A DNA stretch of 39,408 nt, taken from positions 1-39,408 of the forward strand of contig CAMLIA010000015.1 of assembly GCA_946479905.1 (NCBI GenBank), written 5' to 3'. Positions within the stretch are counted from its first letter, which is position 1; every line of letters starts with the position of its first letter. Of this stretch, positions 31,437-38,129 are shown piece by piece. Both the position numbers and the translations under genes were made by a program. Under the pieces are notes generated by a model. The model saw only the letters and a list, made by a program, of their open reading frames with translations. It did not search any database and was not told the origin of the DNA. Source of the DNA: an uncultured Frankiales bacterium. GTDB taxonomy: Bacteria; Actinomycetota; Actinomycetes; Mycobacteriales; SCTD01.

Positions 31437-32240
31437 TCAGGCCTGGTTGGGCCGGGTTGGGTGGTGGAGCGACGCGAGCTCGTCGGGGCTCACGTCCTTG
31501 CCGCCGCAGTCCCAGCAGGACGGGTCGGCGGGAAGATGGGGGAGGATCTGCGGGCCGATCGCGAGCGCCTGCTCGCGGATCACGCGGTAGCGGTTGAGGG
31601 CGTCCATCGCGACGGCGACGTCCCAGGGCTCGGTCCAGACGTAGAGGTCGGACAGACGGCCGCCGCGCTGCCAGAAGGCGATCGCGACGTGCTCGACCCG
31701 CAGGCCGGCGCGGTGCAGTCCGAGGCCGTAGAGGTGCGCCTGGACGCGGTACTGCTGGCCGGGGCCGTTGAGCTTGTACTTCCGCAGCGGCTCGGCGCCC
31801 ACGATCTTGTGGTCGATCGCGGCGAACAGCTCGGCGTCGTAGAGGTCGCACTTGCCGCCCGCCGGCAGGAGGTCGGGGTGCGGGTGGACGCGCAGCTCGG
31901 CCTTCCACCTCGCGGCGTCGCGGACGACGTGGACGTTGTCGAAGGCCGCCGCCTCCTCGAGCCAGGCGTGGACGGCGGTGCCGATGATCCGACACCACGG
32001 GTCGTCGAAGTCGCGCTCGACGGCCATGTCGAGGCACGCCCGCGCCAGGCAGCGGGTGCAGGGGTTGCCGATCTGCGAGGGCCCGAGGTGCTTCTGCTGC
32101 GACCGCTCGGCGCCGTTCTCGTAGGCGCGCACGATCTGCCGCAGGTTGTCCGCGAGCGTCTTGCCGAGCGGGTCGGCGATCTCGTCCCACACCGAGACGC
32201 CGGTGGGCGCCTCGGTGACGGGCGCGAGCCGCGGACGCAT
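31437..32240 (-). CDS. RecB/Cas4-like PD-(D/E)XK nuclease
   Basis: 267 residues from ATG 32240 (ATGA overlap). N-terminal Cys cluster SQIGNPCTRCLARAC (Cys61, 64, 69). Helix motif GTAVHAWLEE with His91. Nuclease core AGGKCDLYDAELFAAIDHK (Asp132, Asp143, Lys145), then QYRVQAHLYGLGL, the Q-xxx-Y motif of RecB-family exonucleases. C-terminal CWDCGG (Cys242, 245) could complete an Fe-S cluster as in Cas4/AddB. A phage exonuclease probably used in recombination or end processing. No cas1/cas2 nearby, so not part of a CRISPR system. Confidence 0.75.
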   Translation of the reverse strand: MRPRLAPVTEAPTGVSVWDEIADPLGKTLADNLRQIVRAYENGAERSQQKHLGPSQIGNPCTRCLARACLDMAVERDFDDPWCRIIGTAVHAWLEEAAAFDNVHVVRDAARWKAELRVHPHPDLLPAGGKCDLYDAELFAAIDHKIVGAEPLRKYKLNGPGQQYRVQAHLYGLGLHRAGLRVEHVAIAFWQRGGRLSDLYVWTEPWDVAVAMDALNRYRVIREQALAIGPQILPHLPADPSCWDCGGKDVSPDELASLHHPTRPNQA

Positions 32241-32593
32241 CACAGGAGCACGACCTTCGGCTTCCCGGCCTCGACCATGCACTCGTCGATCTCGACCTGC
32301 GTCAGGTGCTTCTTCACGAGCGCGGCGTCCCAAGTGACGGTCAGCGCCGCCTCGCGCGCCGCCTGGTCCAGCAGCCCTGCGGCCTTGGCGACGTCGAAGC
32401 GGCGCGTCGGGACGATCCGCAGGGCGCGGGTGCCGTTGACCGCGTAGTCGCCGGCAGGCAGCGAGCGGAGCTCGGCCTTAATCGCCTCGGCCTCGCTCTC
32501 GTACTCGGCGATGCAGGCGTTGATCGCGGCGAGCCGCGCGAGGAGCTGGCGGCGGTTGTCGTCGAGCTCGTGGGTGGTGGTCTGGTCGGTCAC
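32240..32593 (-). CDS. hypothetical protein with coiled coil
   Basis: 117 residues from GTG 32593 (GTGA overlap). N-terminal coiled coil LDDNRRQLLARLAAINACIA and ESEAEAIKAELRSLPAGDYA, then TRALRIVPTRRFDVAKAAGL and VTWDAALVKKHLTQVEIDEC. Proteins of this form often precede RecB-like or recombination proteins in actinophages. No enzymatic motif. Confidence 0.55.
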   Translation of the reverse strand: MTDQTTTHELDDNRRQLLARLAAINACIAEYESEAEAIKAELRSLPAGDYAVNGTRALRIVPTRRFDVAKAAGLLDQAAREAALTVTWDAALVKKHLTQVEIDECMVEAGKPKVVLL

Positions 32594-32778
32594 GGTCGGG
32601 TCTCCTTCGGGTTGGGCGGGGCGGGGTCGGGGGTGATGCCGAGGGCGTCGAGCAGGTCGCCGGCGTCGGGCTGGCCGGCCACGAGCTGTTGCAGGCGCTC
32701 GGCCTGCTCGGCGGTGGTGGGGACGATCGAGCCGAGGTCGTCGAGGTGCTGGCGGCTCCGGTCGCGCCGGGCGCTCAC
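32590..32778 (-). CDS. small hypothetical protein
   Basis: 62 residues, GTG start in a GTGA overlap on both sides. Helical (RDRSRQHLDDLGSIVPTTAE; QAERLQQLVAGQPDAGDLLD), proline-rich end. Unknown. Confidence 0.5.
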   Translation of the reverse strand: MSARRDRSRQHLDDLGSIVPTTAEQAERLQQLVAGQPDAGDLLDALGITPDPAPPNPKETRP

Positions 32779-33164
32779 GAGAAGTCCTCGTCGTCGGGCT
32801 CGTCGGGCCGGCTGCCGGTGAGCAGGGCGATCAGCTCGCGAACCGTGGTGGTGACGTACTGGTCCAGCGGGTCGCCGTGTCCGCGCCGCTTGTGGATGCA
32901 GAGGCCGGCGAGGGCGTCGTCGTTGCCGCGCTCGATCTCGGTCTCGGTGATCCAGCCGGCGAGGTCGAGCTTGGTGACGTTCTTGACCTCGATGACGACC
33001 CGGCGGCCCATGTGGCGCAGTCCGCCGATGTCACCGCGGTCCTTGTTGCCGGTCTTGACGCGCCGGTCGATCCTGTCGTCGATGCGCTCGGCCAGGGCGT
33101 CGGCGATGACCCGCTCGAAGCGGGCGCCGGCGGACCGGGCAGAGGCGCGGGAGCGCGGGCTCAC
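32775..33164 (-). CDS. PD-(D/E)XK nuclease, resolvase-like
   Basis: 129 residues from GTG 33164 overlapping the upstream stop (GTGA). Basic N-terminus SPRSRASARSAGARFERVIA; Glu18 in RFERVI; then DRGDIGGLRHMGRRVVIEVKN with Asp45, Glu59 and Lys61, the catalytic D...ExK layout. Followed by WITETEIERGNDDALAGLCI. The order E-helix, GD(I/L), (V/I)ExK matches archaeal Holliday-junction resolvase-like and phage RecB-type minimal nucleases. Likely a structure-specific endonuclease in recombination. Confidence 0.65.
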   Translation of the reverse strand: MSPRSRASARSAGARFERVIADALAERIDDRIDRRVKTGNKDRGDIGGLRHMGRRVVIEVKNVTKLDLAGWITETEIERGNDDALAGLCIHKRRGHGDPLDQYVTTTVRELIALLTGSRPDEPDDEDFS

Positions 33165-33358
33165 CACGCACCGCCCTTCTTGGACACCTCGACGAAAGCC
33201 GAAGCGCACGGCGAGCACATGAGCAGCCGGATCGGGCGGTGCCCGCCCACGACGTTCGCCTCGGACTCCATGACGACGAACTCGCCCTCGTGCGCCCGGT
33301 TCGGACATGCCGCGTTGACGCACCTGTCGATGCGCGTGACGAGCCAGCCCGCGCCCAT
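33161..33358 (-). CDS. small zinc-finger-like protein
   Basis: 65 residues from ATG 33358 (ATGA overlap). RIDRCVNAACPNRAHEGEFV and LLMCSPCASAFVEVSKKGGA contain C-x4-C and CxxC, a plausible treble-clef/ribbon zinc site. Unknown role. Confidence 0.55.
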   Translation of the reverse strand: MGAGWLVTRIDRCVNAACPNRAHEGEFVVMESEANVVGGHRPIRLLMCSPCASAFVEVSKKGGAW

Positions 33359-33534
33359 CACGTCGCGTCCTCGGAGCACTTCGGGCAGAACTGATCGCCG
33401 GCGTCGTCGGAGATCCATCCCAGCTCAGCGAGCTCGGCCTCGGCGTCCTCGTGGTCGGGCTCGAGGGTGTAGTCGCTGTTCGCGCATCGGGAGCACTCGA
33501 CGAGCCAGACGCGGTCCATCTCGAGGCGGCTCAC
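33358..33534 (-). CDS. small zinc-ribbon-like protein
   Basis: 58 residues from GTG 33534 overlapping the nuclease stop (GTGA). VWLVECSRCANSDYTLEPDH, AEAELAELGWISDDAGDQFC, PKCSEDAT: CxxC and CxxC separated by ~30 residues, the classical zinc-ribbon layout. A longer frame upstream is only the antisense shadow of the nuclease. Confidence 0.6.
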   Translation of the reverse strand: MSRLEMDRVWLVECSRCANSDYTLEPDHEDAEAELAELGWISDDAGDQFCPKCSEDAT

Positions 33535-34187
33535 CACGCCACGTCCAGCCTCAGCGCGTGGCCGTGGTCGGAGAGCAGGCGCACGCCGCCGACCTGCTGG
33601 ACGTAAGTCGCGCGCGCCTTGACGCCTCGACCGACGGCGCAGTCGATGCGCTGGCCGTAGACCTTGCCGCCGACGCGGGTCGCGAGCGTCCGCGGACCGG
33701 GGCCCGGCTCGTAGACGCGGCGGTTGAAGTCGCCGAGCGCCAGCGAGGGCCGGCCCTCGGCGCCGCGCCCCATCGCCCGCGACAGGGCGCCGATGCCCTC
33801 GGCCTGGCCGGTGGTGGTGGTGTTGGTCCGCTGCGGCTGCTGGTGGACGCCGATGAGCTGGAGCCCGTCGGCGATGAGCCACGGGAACGACCGCGCCTCG
33901 TGCTCGCCCGGCCCCTCGGTGCGCTGCCAGGTGGTGTCGAGGTCGATCCAGCGCAGGTCGGTCCGATCGGTGTTCTCGTCGACATAGATGACGACGTTCT
34001 GCCGCGAGCGGTTCCCCTCGCCGCCGAGGCGGTCGTAGCCGCGCACGGTCGGGAGGTGGTTGCCGATTGCCTCAAGGCCGACTAGCGCGATCGGCTCGGT
34101 CGCGAGGATCGCGGCGATCTCGGCCGCGAGCTGCTTCTGGTCGGGCCGGTTGTTGTCGAGGTTGTAGGCCCAGGCGATGCGCTTCAC
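33531..34187 (-). CDS. endonuclease/exonuclease/phosphatase-family nuclease
   Basis: 218 residues from GTG 34187 (GTGA overlap). All hallmark motifs of the DNase I-like EEP fold are present: Asn10 in AWAYNLDNN, Glu39 in VGLEAIGNH, His115 in LIGVHQQPQ, LALGDFN (Asp153, Asn155), Asp182 in QRIDCAVG, and LLSDHGH (Asp207, His208). Such enzymes hydrolyse phosphodiesters in DNA or RNA or act on sugar phosphates. Being in the replication/recombination cluster with two other nucleases suggests DNA processing. Its lack of a signal peptide suggests a cytoplasmic role. Confidence 0.8.
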   Translation of the reverse strand: MKRIAWAYNLDNNRPDQKQLAAEIAAILATEPIALVGLEAIGNHLPTVRGYDRLGGEGNRSRQNVVIYVDENTDRTDLRWIDLDTTWQRTEGPGEHEARSFPWLIADGLQLIGVHQQPQRTNTTTTGQAEGIGALSRAMGRGAEGRPSLALGDFNRRVYEPGPGPRTLATRVGGKVYGQRIDCAVGRGVKARATYVQQVGGVRLLSDHGHALRLDVAW

Positions 34188-34375
34188 GCTGCGCCACCTC
34201 CCCACGGGTCGGGGCGGACGGCGGAGGCCGTGCGGCGGCGCTTGGCCGAGCGCACGCTGGCGCGCAGGGCGACGGCCTGGCGGTACTCGGCCAGCTCGTC
34301 CGGCTCGAGCACCTCGGCGGCCAGCTCGGCGTCGGTCTCGCAGTAGTCGCGCGGGTTGAAGGAGTCGAAGCTCAT
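34184..34375 (-). CDS. small hypothetical protein
   Basis: 63 residues, ATG start in ATGA overlap. SFDSFNPRDYCETDAELAAE, VLEPDELAEYRQAVALRASV, basic end (RSAKRRRTASAVRPDPWGGG). Acidic N-terminal, basic C-terminal helix. Unknown. Confidence 0.55.
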   Translation of the reverse strand: MSFDSFNPRDYCETDAELAAEVLEPDELAEYRQAVALRASVRSAKRRRTASAVRPDPWGGGAA

Positions 34376-34467
34376 GCCGTCACCCGCCCCACGGCGAAGC
34401 CGATGCCGGCCATGAGCCAGAAGGGCGCGGAGAGCATCAGGCCGTAGACCAGCGAGCGGGCGCTCAT
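34372..34467 (-). CDS. 31-residue membrane peptide
   Basis: ATG 34467 to TGA 34372, overlapping the neighbouring genes as ATGA at both ends. MSARSLVYGLMLSAPFWLMA then GIGFAVGRVTA: essentially one membrane span. The double overlap in a chain of overlapping genes supports translation despite its size. Confidence 0.55.
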   Translation of the reverse strand: MSARSLVYGLMLSAPFWLMAGIGFAVGRVTA

Positions 34468-34739
34468 GCCGACGCCTCCTCGCGGTTAAAGGCGATGCGC
34501 TCGCGGACGAGGGCGTCGAAGACCGGGGTGCCGCCGGAGGGGTTCTGGCCGAGCACCGCGCAGACCTCGGTCCACTCGGCGAAGAGGACGCCGTCGTGCT
34601 CGACCGCGTCGTCGTGACGGCGGAAGGAGCGCCGCCAGTCGAGGTCGTCGTGGATGGACTTGCCGACCATGAGGGCCAGGCCCGAGCCGGAGATGATGAG
34701 GATCGCGTAGAGCACCGCGACGAGCTGCTCGGGGCTCAT
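34464..34739 (-). CDS. small membrane protein
   Basis: 91 residues from ATG (ATGA overlap). One N-terminal span (LVAVLYAILIISGSGLALMV), then a soluble part with HDDLDWRRSFRRHDDAVEHD, LFAEWTEVCAVLG and FDALVRERIAFNREEASA. Unknown; perhaps a membrane-anchored early protein. Confidence 0.55.
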   Translation of the reverse strand: MSPEQLVAVLYAILIISGSGLALMVGKSIHDDLDWRRSFRRHDDAVEHDGVLFAEWTEVCAVLGQNPSGGTPVFDALVRERIAFNREEASA

Positions 34740-35032
34740 GCGGTGGCCTCCGTCCGGGTGGTCGTGAAGACGCGCACGGCGAGCTCGAGGCAGGAGCCCT
34801 CGGCCTCGTGGAAGCGGACGACCGGGTCAGCGATGCTCACCTTGTCGACGACGGTGGTCTCGAGGTAGTCGGCCCAGGCGGCGACCTCGTCAACCTCGCG
34901 CATCTGGAAGGTCGGGCGGCCCAGGCCGAAGGAGACGGCGGTAGGCATGGGCAGGTCGGCGCGCTCGGCCACCCCGAGGACAGCCGCGACGGCGGCGGCC
35001 TCGGAGGTGATGCGCGGGGTGATGACGGGCAT
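34736..35032 (-). CDS. hypothetical protein
   Basis: 98 residues from ATG 35032, chosen for AGAAGG six bases upstream; an in-frame ATG 33 bases earlier lacks one. ITPRITSEAAAVAAVLGVAE, FGLGRPTFQMREVDEVAAWA, VVDKVSIADPVVRFHEAEGS, LELAVRVFTTTRTEATA. Alpha/beta protein with a REVDEVAAWADYL helix. Unknown; early operon. Confidence 0.55.
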   Translation of the reverse strand: MPVITPRITSEAAAVAAVLGVAERADLPMPTAVSFGLGRPTFQMREVDEVAAWADYLETTVVDKVSIADPVVRFHEAEGSCLELAVRVFTTTRTEATA

Positions 35033-35121
35033 GAGGGTCCTTCTCGTGTGAGTGGGTTGAGGCATGGAGGGATCACCTCGCGACGCCGACGACGTGCGAG
35101 TTGTTGAGGTGGGCTGTCAGG

Positions 35122-35313
35122 TCAGGCGGGGTCGGCGAACTGCTCTCGGAGCCAGGCGTCGAGGTCTTCACGACGACAGGCGAGGTGGCGGCCGATGAGG
35201 ACGAAGCGGGGCCCTCGTCCTGCCTTTCGCCAGTGGCGGAGTGTCTCGACGGGGTAGCCGATCTCCTCTGCGACCTCGCGCATCCGCAGGAGGCCGAGCT
35301 TCGGGGTGCTCAT
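35122..35313 (-). CDS. excisionase-like MerR-type HTH protein
   Basis: 63 residues from ATG 35313 (ATGA overlap). LGLLRMREVAEEIGYPVETL then RHWRKAGRGPRFVLIGRHLA and CRREDLDAWLREQF: winged-helix HTH_17 pattern of phage excisionases and MerR-like regulators. Position one gene into the leftward early operon, opposite an integrase module, favours excision control (Xis), though a pure regulator is possible. Confidence 0.7.
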   Translation of the reverse strand: MSTPKLGLLRMREVAEEIGYPVETLRHWRKAGRGPRFVLIGRHLACRREDLDAWLREQFADPA

Positions 35314-35570
35314 GCCGCGGCCTCGCCGTCGACGTTGGTGAGCTCGGCGACGTCGCAGCCGAGGGCGTCGGCAATAAGCCAGAGCTCCAGCACGGTGAAG
35401 GGCGTGACACCGGCGAGCCGACGGCCGAGAGTGGTGCGGGCGATCCCGGTCTCGTTGGCGAGGCCCAGCTCGGTAGCGTCGACCTGGCGCATCTTGGCGA
35501 TGACCCGGTTCGCGACGAGAGTCGGGTAGCTCACAGTCGGCGGTGCCGGCTTCGGTGTGTTGGTGACCAC
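35310..35570 (-). CDS. Cro-like HTH regulator, leaderless
   Basis: 86 residues from GTG 35570, preferred because TATGTT sits exactly 6 bases upstream and no ribosome-binding site exists, so mRNA probably begins at the start codon. HTH core: NRVIAKMRQVDATELGLANE, TGIARTTLGRRLAGVTPFTV, LELWLIADALGCDVAELTNV. First gene of the leftward early operon and divergent from the repressor; probably a Cro/early regulator acting on the shared operators. Confidence 0.7.
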   Translation of the reverse strand: MVTNTPKPAPPTVSYPTLVANRVIAKMRQVDATELGLANETGIARTTLGRRLAGVTPFTVLELWLIADALGCDVAELTNVDGEAAA

Positions 35571-35576
35571 GAGAGG

Positions 35577-35582
35577 AACATA
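35577..35582 (-). promoter_or_regulatory. -10 box TATGTT of leftward early promoter
   Basis: TATGTT lies 6 bases before GTG 35570, fitting the TANNNT -10 consensus with transcription starting at or next to the start codon. The palindromic operator begins at the very next base upstream, so repressor binding would block polymerase. Confidence 0.65.
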
Positions 35583-35598
35583 GTGCCCAAGTGGGCAC
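35583..35598. promoter_or_regulatory. palindromic operator GTGCCCA-AG-TGGGCAC
   Basis: Perfect 7-bp arms with a 2-base spacer, directly abutting the leftward -10. The related half-site TGGGCAC recurs at 35652-35658 and GTGCCC at 35664-35669. A dyad of this size is typical of HTH dimer binding. Most likely the repressor/Cro operator. Confidence 0.7.
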
Positions 35599-35663
35599 CT
35601 GCAAGGCCTGGACGCGCCAAAAGTGCAAGTTGCCCCTGCAAATGTCCAGTCTGGGCACCGTAA

Positions 35664-35681
35664 GTGCCCCAAATGGGTGAC
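35664..35681. promoter_or_regulatory. imperfect second operator near repressor promoter
   Basis: GTGCCCCAAATGGGTGAC approximates the perfect dyad at 35583-35598, with degenerate spacing. It ends at the CATAGT -10-like box (35681-35686) that lies 6 bases before the repressor ATG, suggesting autoregulation. The intervening region also has a CCTGCAA direct repeat (about 35598-35605 and 35633-35641). Confidence 0.5.
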
Positions 35682-35692
35682 ATAGTGGCGTC

Positions 35693-36307
35693 ATGGCACC
35701 TTCTGACCGCGATCCGAGCGAGGGCATCAACGCCGCGATCGCCGCCGAGCTCCGCGCCGAGCGCGCGGCGAAGCGGCTCACCATCGACGAGCTCTCGGAC
35801 AAGTCGGGGATCCCGCGCAGGACCCTCCTGCGCCTGCTGGCCGCCGAGCGGCACATCAACGTCGACCAGCTCGCCGGCCTTGCGGTCGGCCTCGGGGTGA
35901 GCCAGTCCGACCTCTTCGCGCGCGGCGCGGCGCGGTTGAAGCGAGAGCAGGAGATTGACCAGTGGGCTCGGTTCCTGCTCGACCAAGGTCGCGGCGACCT
36001 CGGCCAGGCGATCCACGAGTTGCAGCGGCAGATCGCGAAGGGGCGGATGAGCAACGACTTGTCGACCGACGTGATGAACCGCCTGCACCTCTTGACGCAG
36101 ACCTTCGACCCCGCGGCCGGCACCGGCGGCTTCGTGACCGCGGCAGCGGACTACGTCATGGCGGACGGGACCCTGGTCGAGCTCAAGGCGACCCATAGCG
36201 AGCTTCTCGCGGACGACGCCGCGACCGACGCCTTCAACGAGGGCTTCGCCGAGGCGCTGGCCGACGTCGCTGCTCGAGACGAGGACCGCGAGAGCGAGCG
36301 CCGCTAG
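35693..36307 (+). CDS. immunity repressor (HTH), leaderless
   Basis: 204 residues from ATG 35693, 6 bases behind CATAGT with no ribosome-binding site. Residues ~14-75: EGINAAIAAELRAERAAKRL, TIDELSDKSGIPRRTLLRLL, AAERHINVDQLAGLAVGLGV form a HTH_XRE-type domain. The C-terminal ~110 residues include a helical part (RFLLDQGRGDLGQAIHELQR) and TAAADYVMADGTLVELKATH, a possible dimer or inducer-sensing domain. First gene of the rightward lysogeny operon with the ImmA-like peptidase and integrase; likely keeps the leftward early promoter off. Confidence 0.75.
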   Translation: MAPSDRDPSEGINAAIAAELRAERAAKRLTIDELSDKSGIPRRTLLRLLAAERHINVDQLAGLAVGLGVSQSDLFARGAARLKREQEIDQWARFLLDQGRGDLGQAIHELQRQIAKGRMSNDLSTDVMNRLHLLTQTFDPAAGTGGFVTAAADYVMADGTLVELKATHSELLADDAATDAFNEGFAEALADVAARDEDRESERR

Positions 36308-36324
36308 GTGTCGGCGCTCGTACC

Positions 36325-36330
36325 TAGCCT
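36325..36330 (+). promoter_or_regulatory. -10 box TAGCCT of a leaderless promoter
   Basis: TAGCCT (TANNNT) ends 7 bases before GTG 36338. No ribosome-binding site precedes that GTG. The same geometry is seen at the repressor, the Cro-like gene and the lipoprotein gene, suggesting an own promoter for the peptidase gene. Confidence 0.5.
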
Positions 36331-36337
36331 CGGGCCA

Positions 36338-36748
36338 GTGAAGATCCATCCCTGGCGACGCCTCCGGCTCCTCGAGCGGATCACGCTCGCGTGGCACGAC
36401 GGCGGCCCGATGGGCTGGTCCCGCCACTCGACGCAGACCGTGAGCCTCCGGTCTGACCTCACCTACGCCGAGCGCCGCTGCACGCTCGAGCACGAGCTTC
36501 TTCACCTCGAGCGCGGGCCGGTGCCGGTCGGGTGGGTGGCGCAGGACGAGGAGCGGGTGCGCCGCGAGACCGCCCGTCGGATGCTGCCTTGCGTCCGCGA
36601 GATCGGTGAGGCGCTCGCATGGGCCACCTGCGAGGACGAGGCCGCCGACGAGCTCGGGGTGGACCGCTACGTGCTGCGGTACCGGCTGCGGCACCTCCAC
36701 CCGGCCGAGCGCGGCTACCTGCACAACCGACTCGCGGAGGTTGACTAG
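36338..36748 (+). CDS. ImmA/IrrE-like metallopeptidase
   Basis: 136 residues from GTG 36338, whose product opens VKIHPWRRLRLLERITLAWH as in related phage peptidases; a GTG at 36308 directly after the repressor stop would add 10 residues. Zinc-binding HELLH is seen in CTLEHELLHLERGPVP, with a downstream EERVRRETARRML where the third ligand Glu is expected. C-terminal helix LRYRLRHLHPAERGYLHNRL. ImmA-type peptidases cleave the cognate repressor to trigger induction; placing it right after the repressor supports that. Confidence 0.8.
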   Translation: MKIHPWRRLRLLERITLAWHDGGPMGWSRHSTQTVSLRSDLTYAERRCTLEHELLHLERGPVPVGWVAQDEERVRRETARRMLPCVREIGEALAWATCEDEAADELGVDRYVLRYRLRHLHPAERGYLHNRLAEVD

Positions 36749-36750
36749 GC

Positions 36751-37872
36751 ATGGCGACGATCACGCGGCGCACGGTCCGGTGGACCGACAAGGACGGCGA
36801 GGAGAAGACCGCCGAGCGGTGGCGCGCGCGGTACGTCGACGACGGCGGCGACCGCCACGAGAAGACGTTCACGCTCAAGCGGGACGCACAGAGCTGGATC
36901 GACGAGCAGACCTCGAAGCTGGTCACCGGGACGCACGTCCCGCCGCGGAAGGCGCGGACGACGGTCGACCAGTGGTGCGACACGTGGATCGAGGGCTACA
37001 AGGGGCGCCGCGACCCGACGGTGCGGCAGGCCGAGGTCCACCTAGCGCGGATCCGCGCGACGTTCGGGCGCTACCAGCTCGCGGAGGTGCGGCCCTCGCA
37101 GGTGAAGGCGTGGTGCGCGGCGCTGCGAGCCGAGGGGCTTGCGCCGTCCTACGTCTACGCGCTGCACGCCCGGCTCGCGCAGATCTACTCCGACGCGATC
37201 GAGGACGGGCTCGTCGCGAAGTCGCCGTGCTCGCGGCGCACGTCCCCGCCGGCGGGCCGGCAGCGGCCCTACGTCGCGACCACCGAGCAGGTGTGGGCGA
37301 TCCACGACGCCTTCCCGGCGAACCTGCGGCCGGCGGTGCTGCTCGGCGCGTTCCTCGGGATGCGCGAGGCCGAGGTGGGCGGGCTTCGGATCGCCGACCT
37401 CGACCTCATGCGCGGGGTGTGGACGCCGGCGGCGCAGTACCCGGCGGTCGAGCTCAAGTCGACGACGTCGCGGACCCCGGTCGCGTTCGGGCAGACCCTC
37501 GCGCTCGAGCTGGCCGCGCACATCGAGTCCACCGCGGAGGTGCGCCGCGACGAGTGGGTCGTGGTGAACGCGTGGGGCGAGCAGGTCGCGCCGTGGACGA
37601 TCCAGCGCGCCATGCGCGCCGCGCGGGAGAGCGTCGAGGGGCTGCCGGAGACGTTCGGGTTCCACGACCTGCGGCACTACTTCGCGTCGATGCTCATCGA
37701 GGGCGGCGCGGACGTGAAGAAGGTGCAGGCCGCGCTTCGGCACGCCTCGGCGAAGACGACTCTCGACACCTACGCCCACCTGTGGCCGGACTCCGACGAC
37801 GCGATCCGGTCGGCGGGGGAGTCGGTGCTTGCGGCGCGGCTGGCCGAGCGCGAGGCCGCCGAGGGCGAGTAG
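36751..37872 (+). CDS. int: tyrosine integrase
   Basis: 373 residues from ATG three bases after the peptidase stop. N-terminal arm-binding part (RRTVRWTDKDGEEKTAERWR; TFTLKRDAQSWIDEQ), SAM-like core-binding domain ~70-165, catalytic domain ~175-373 with Arg205 (GMREAEV), Lys236 (ELKSTTSRT), HDLRHYFAS (His305, Arg308), His331 (ALRHASAKT) and nucleophile Tyr341 (LDTYAHLWP). Catalyses site-specific integration and excision between attP and the host attB. A terminator and an attP-like region follow directly. Confidence 0.93.
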   Translation: MATITRRTVRWTDKDGEEKTAERWRARYVDDGGDRHEKTFTLKRDAQSWIDEQTSKLVTGTHVPPRKARTTVDQWCDTWIEGYKGRRDPTVRQAEVHLARIRATFGRYQLAEVRPSQVKAWCAALRAEGLAPSYVYALHARLAQIYSDAIEDGLVAKSPCSRRTSPPAGRQRPYVATTEQVWAIHDAFPANLRPAVLLGAFLGMREAEVGGLRIADLDLMRGVWTPAAQYPAVELKSTTSRTPVAFGQTLALELAAHIESTAEVRRDEWVVVNAWGEQVAPWTIQRAMRAARESVEGLPETFGFHDLRHYFASMLIEGGADVKKVQAALRHASAKTTLDTYAHLWPDSDDAIRSAGESVLAARLAEREAAEGE

Positions 37873-37883
37873 CCCATGACGCA

Positions 37884-37919
37884 GAAGAGCCCCGCACCGA
37901 CTCCGGTGCGGGGCTCTTC
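37884..37919. terminator. strong terminator after integrase
   Basis: 16-bp perfect stem: GAAGAGCCCCGCACCG (37884-37899) and its complement (37904-37919) around a 4-base ACTC loop, twelve bases after the integrase stop. There is no T-tract, as usual for high-GC actinobacterial terminators. Confidence 0.85.
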
Positions 37920-37930
37920 GCGTGGTGCGT

Positions 37931-37948
37931 GGGGCAGTAACGGGGCAG
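37931..37948 (+). repeat. attP arm-type repeat, copy 1
   Basis: GGGGCAGTAACGGGGCAG: two GGGGCAG heptamers 11 bases apart (one helical turn). The identical 18-mer recurs at 38107-38124. Located immediately after the integrase terminator in non-coding DNA. Paired heptamers are the layout of integrase arm-binding sites. Confidence 0.6.
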
Positions 37949-38106
37949 GAGCCCCCTCACCACGCGGTGACCTGCTAGATGTCGTAGTAGAGCTCGGACT
38001 ACCCCCGCGTGGGTGGTCACGGGTGGTTGCCGGTCAATAGTGGTGATGACCTGCGGAAACACTGGTGGACGTCGGTGAGAGTCAGGGGTCCTCGGTGGAC
38101 CTGCGC
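37949..38106. other. non-coding attP-like region
   Basis: 158 bases between the two 18-mer repeats with no credible gene on either strand. It contains an ACCC..GGGT dyad near 38005-38018 and several GGTGG/GGTCA direct motifs. This is where the strand-exchange core of attP would be expected; no tRNA-like core was recognised. Confidence 0.45.
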
Positions 38107-38124
38107 GGGGCAGTAACGGGGCAG
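38107..38124 (+). repeat. attP arm-type repeat, copy 2
   Basis: Exact copy of 37931-37948 (GGGGCAG-TAAC-GGGGCAG), 176 bases downstream and ending six bases before the end of the DUF3263 gene. Same orientation as copy 1. Confidence 0.6.
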
Positions 38125-38129
38125 TAGAC

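Noticed and set aside
30946..32190. Longer start for the 154-residue early protein
   Set aside because: The upstream extension is a shadow of the RecB-like gene; ATG 31410 has a good ribosome-binding site.
31437..32240. Cas4 of a CRISPR system
   Set aside because: No repeats, cas1 or cas2; the nuclease sits in a phage recombination cluster.
37873..38129. tRNA gene or tRNA-derived attachment core
   Set aside because: No cloverleaf or conserved T-loop (GGTTCGAAT-like) sequence was found.
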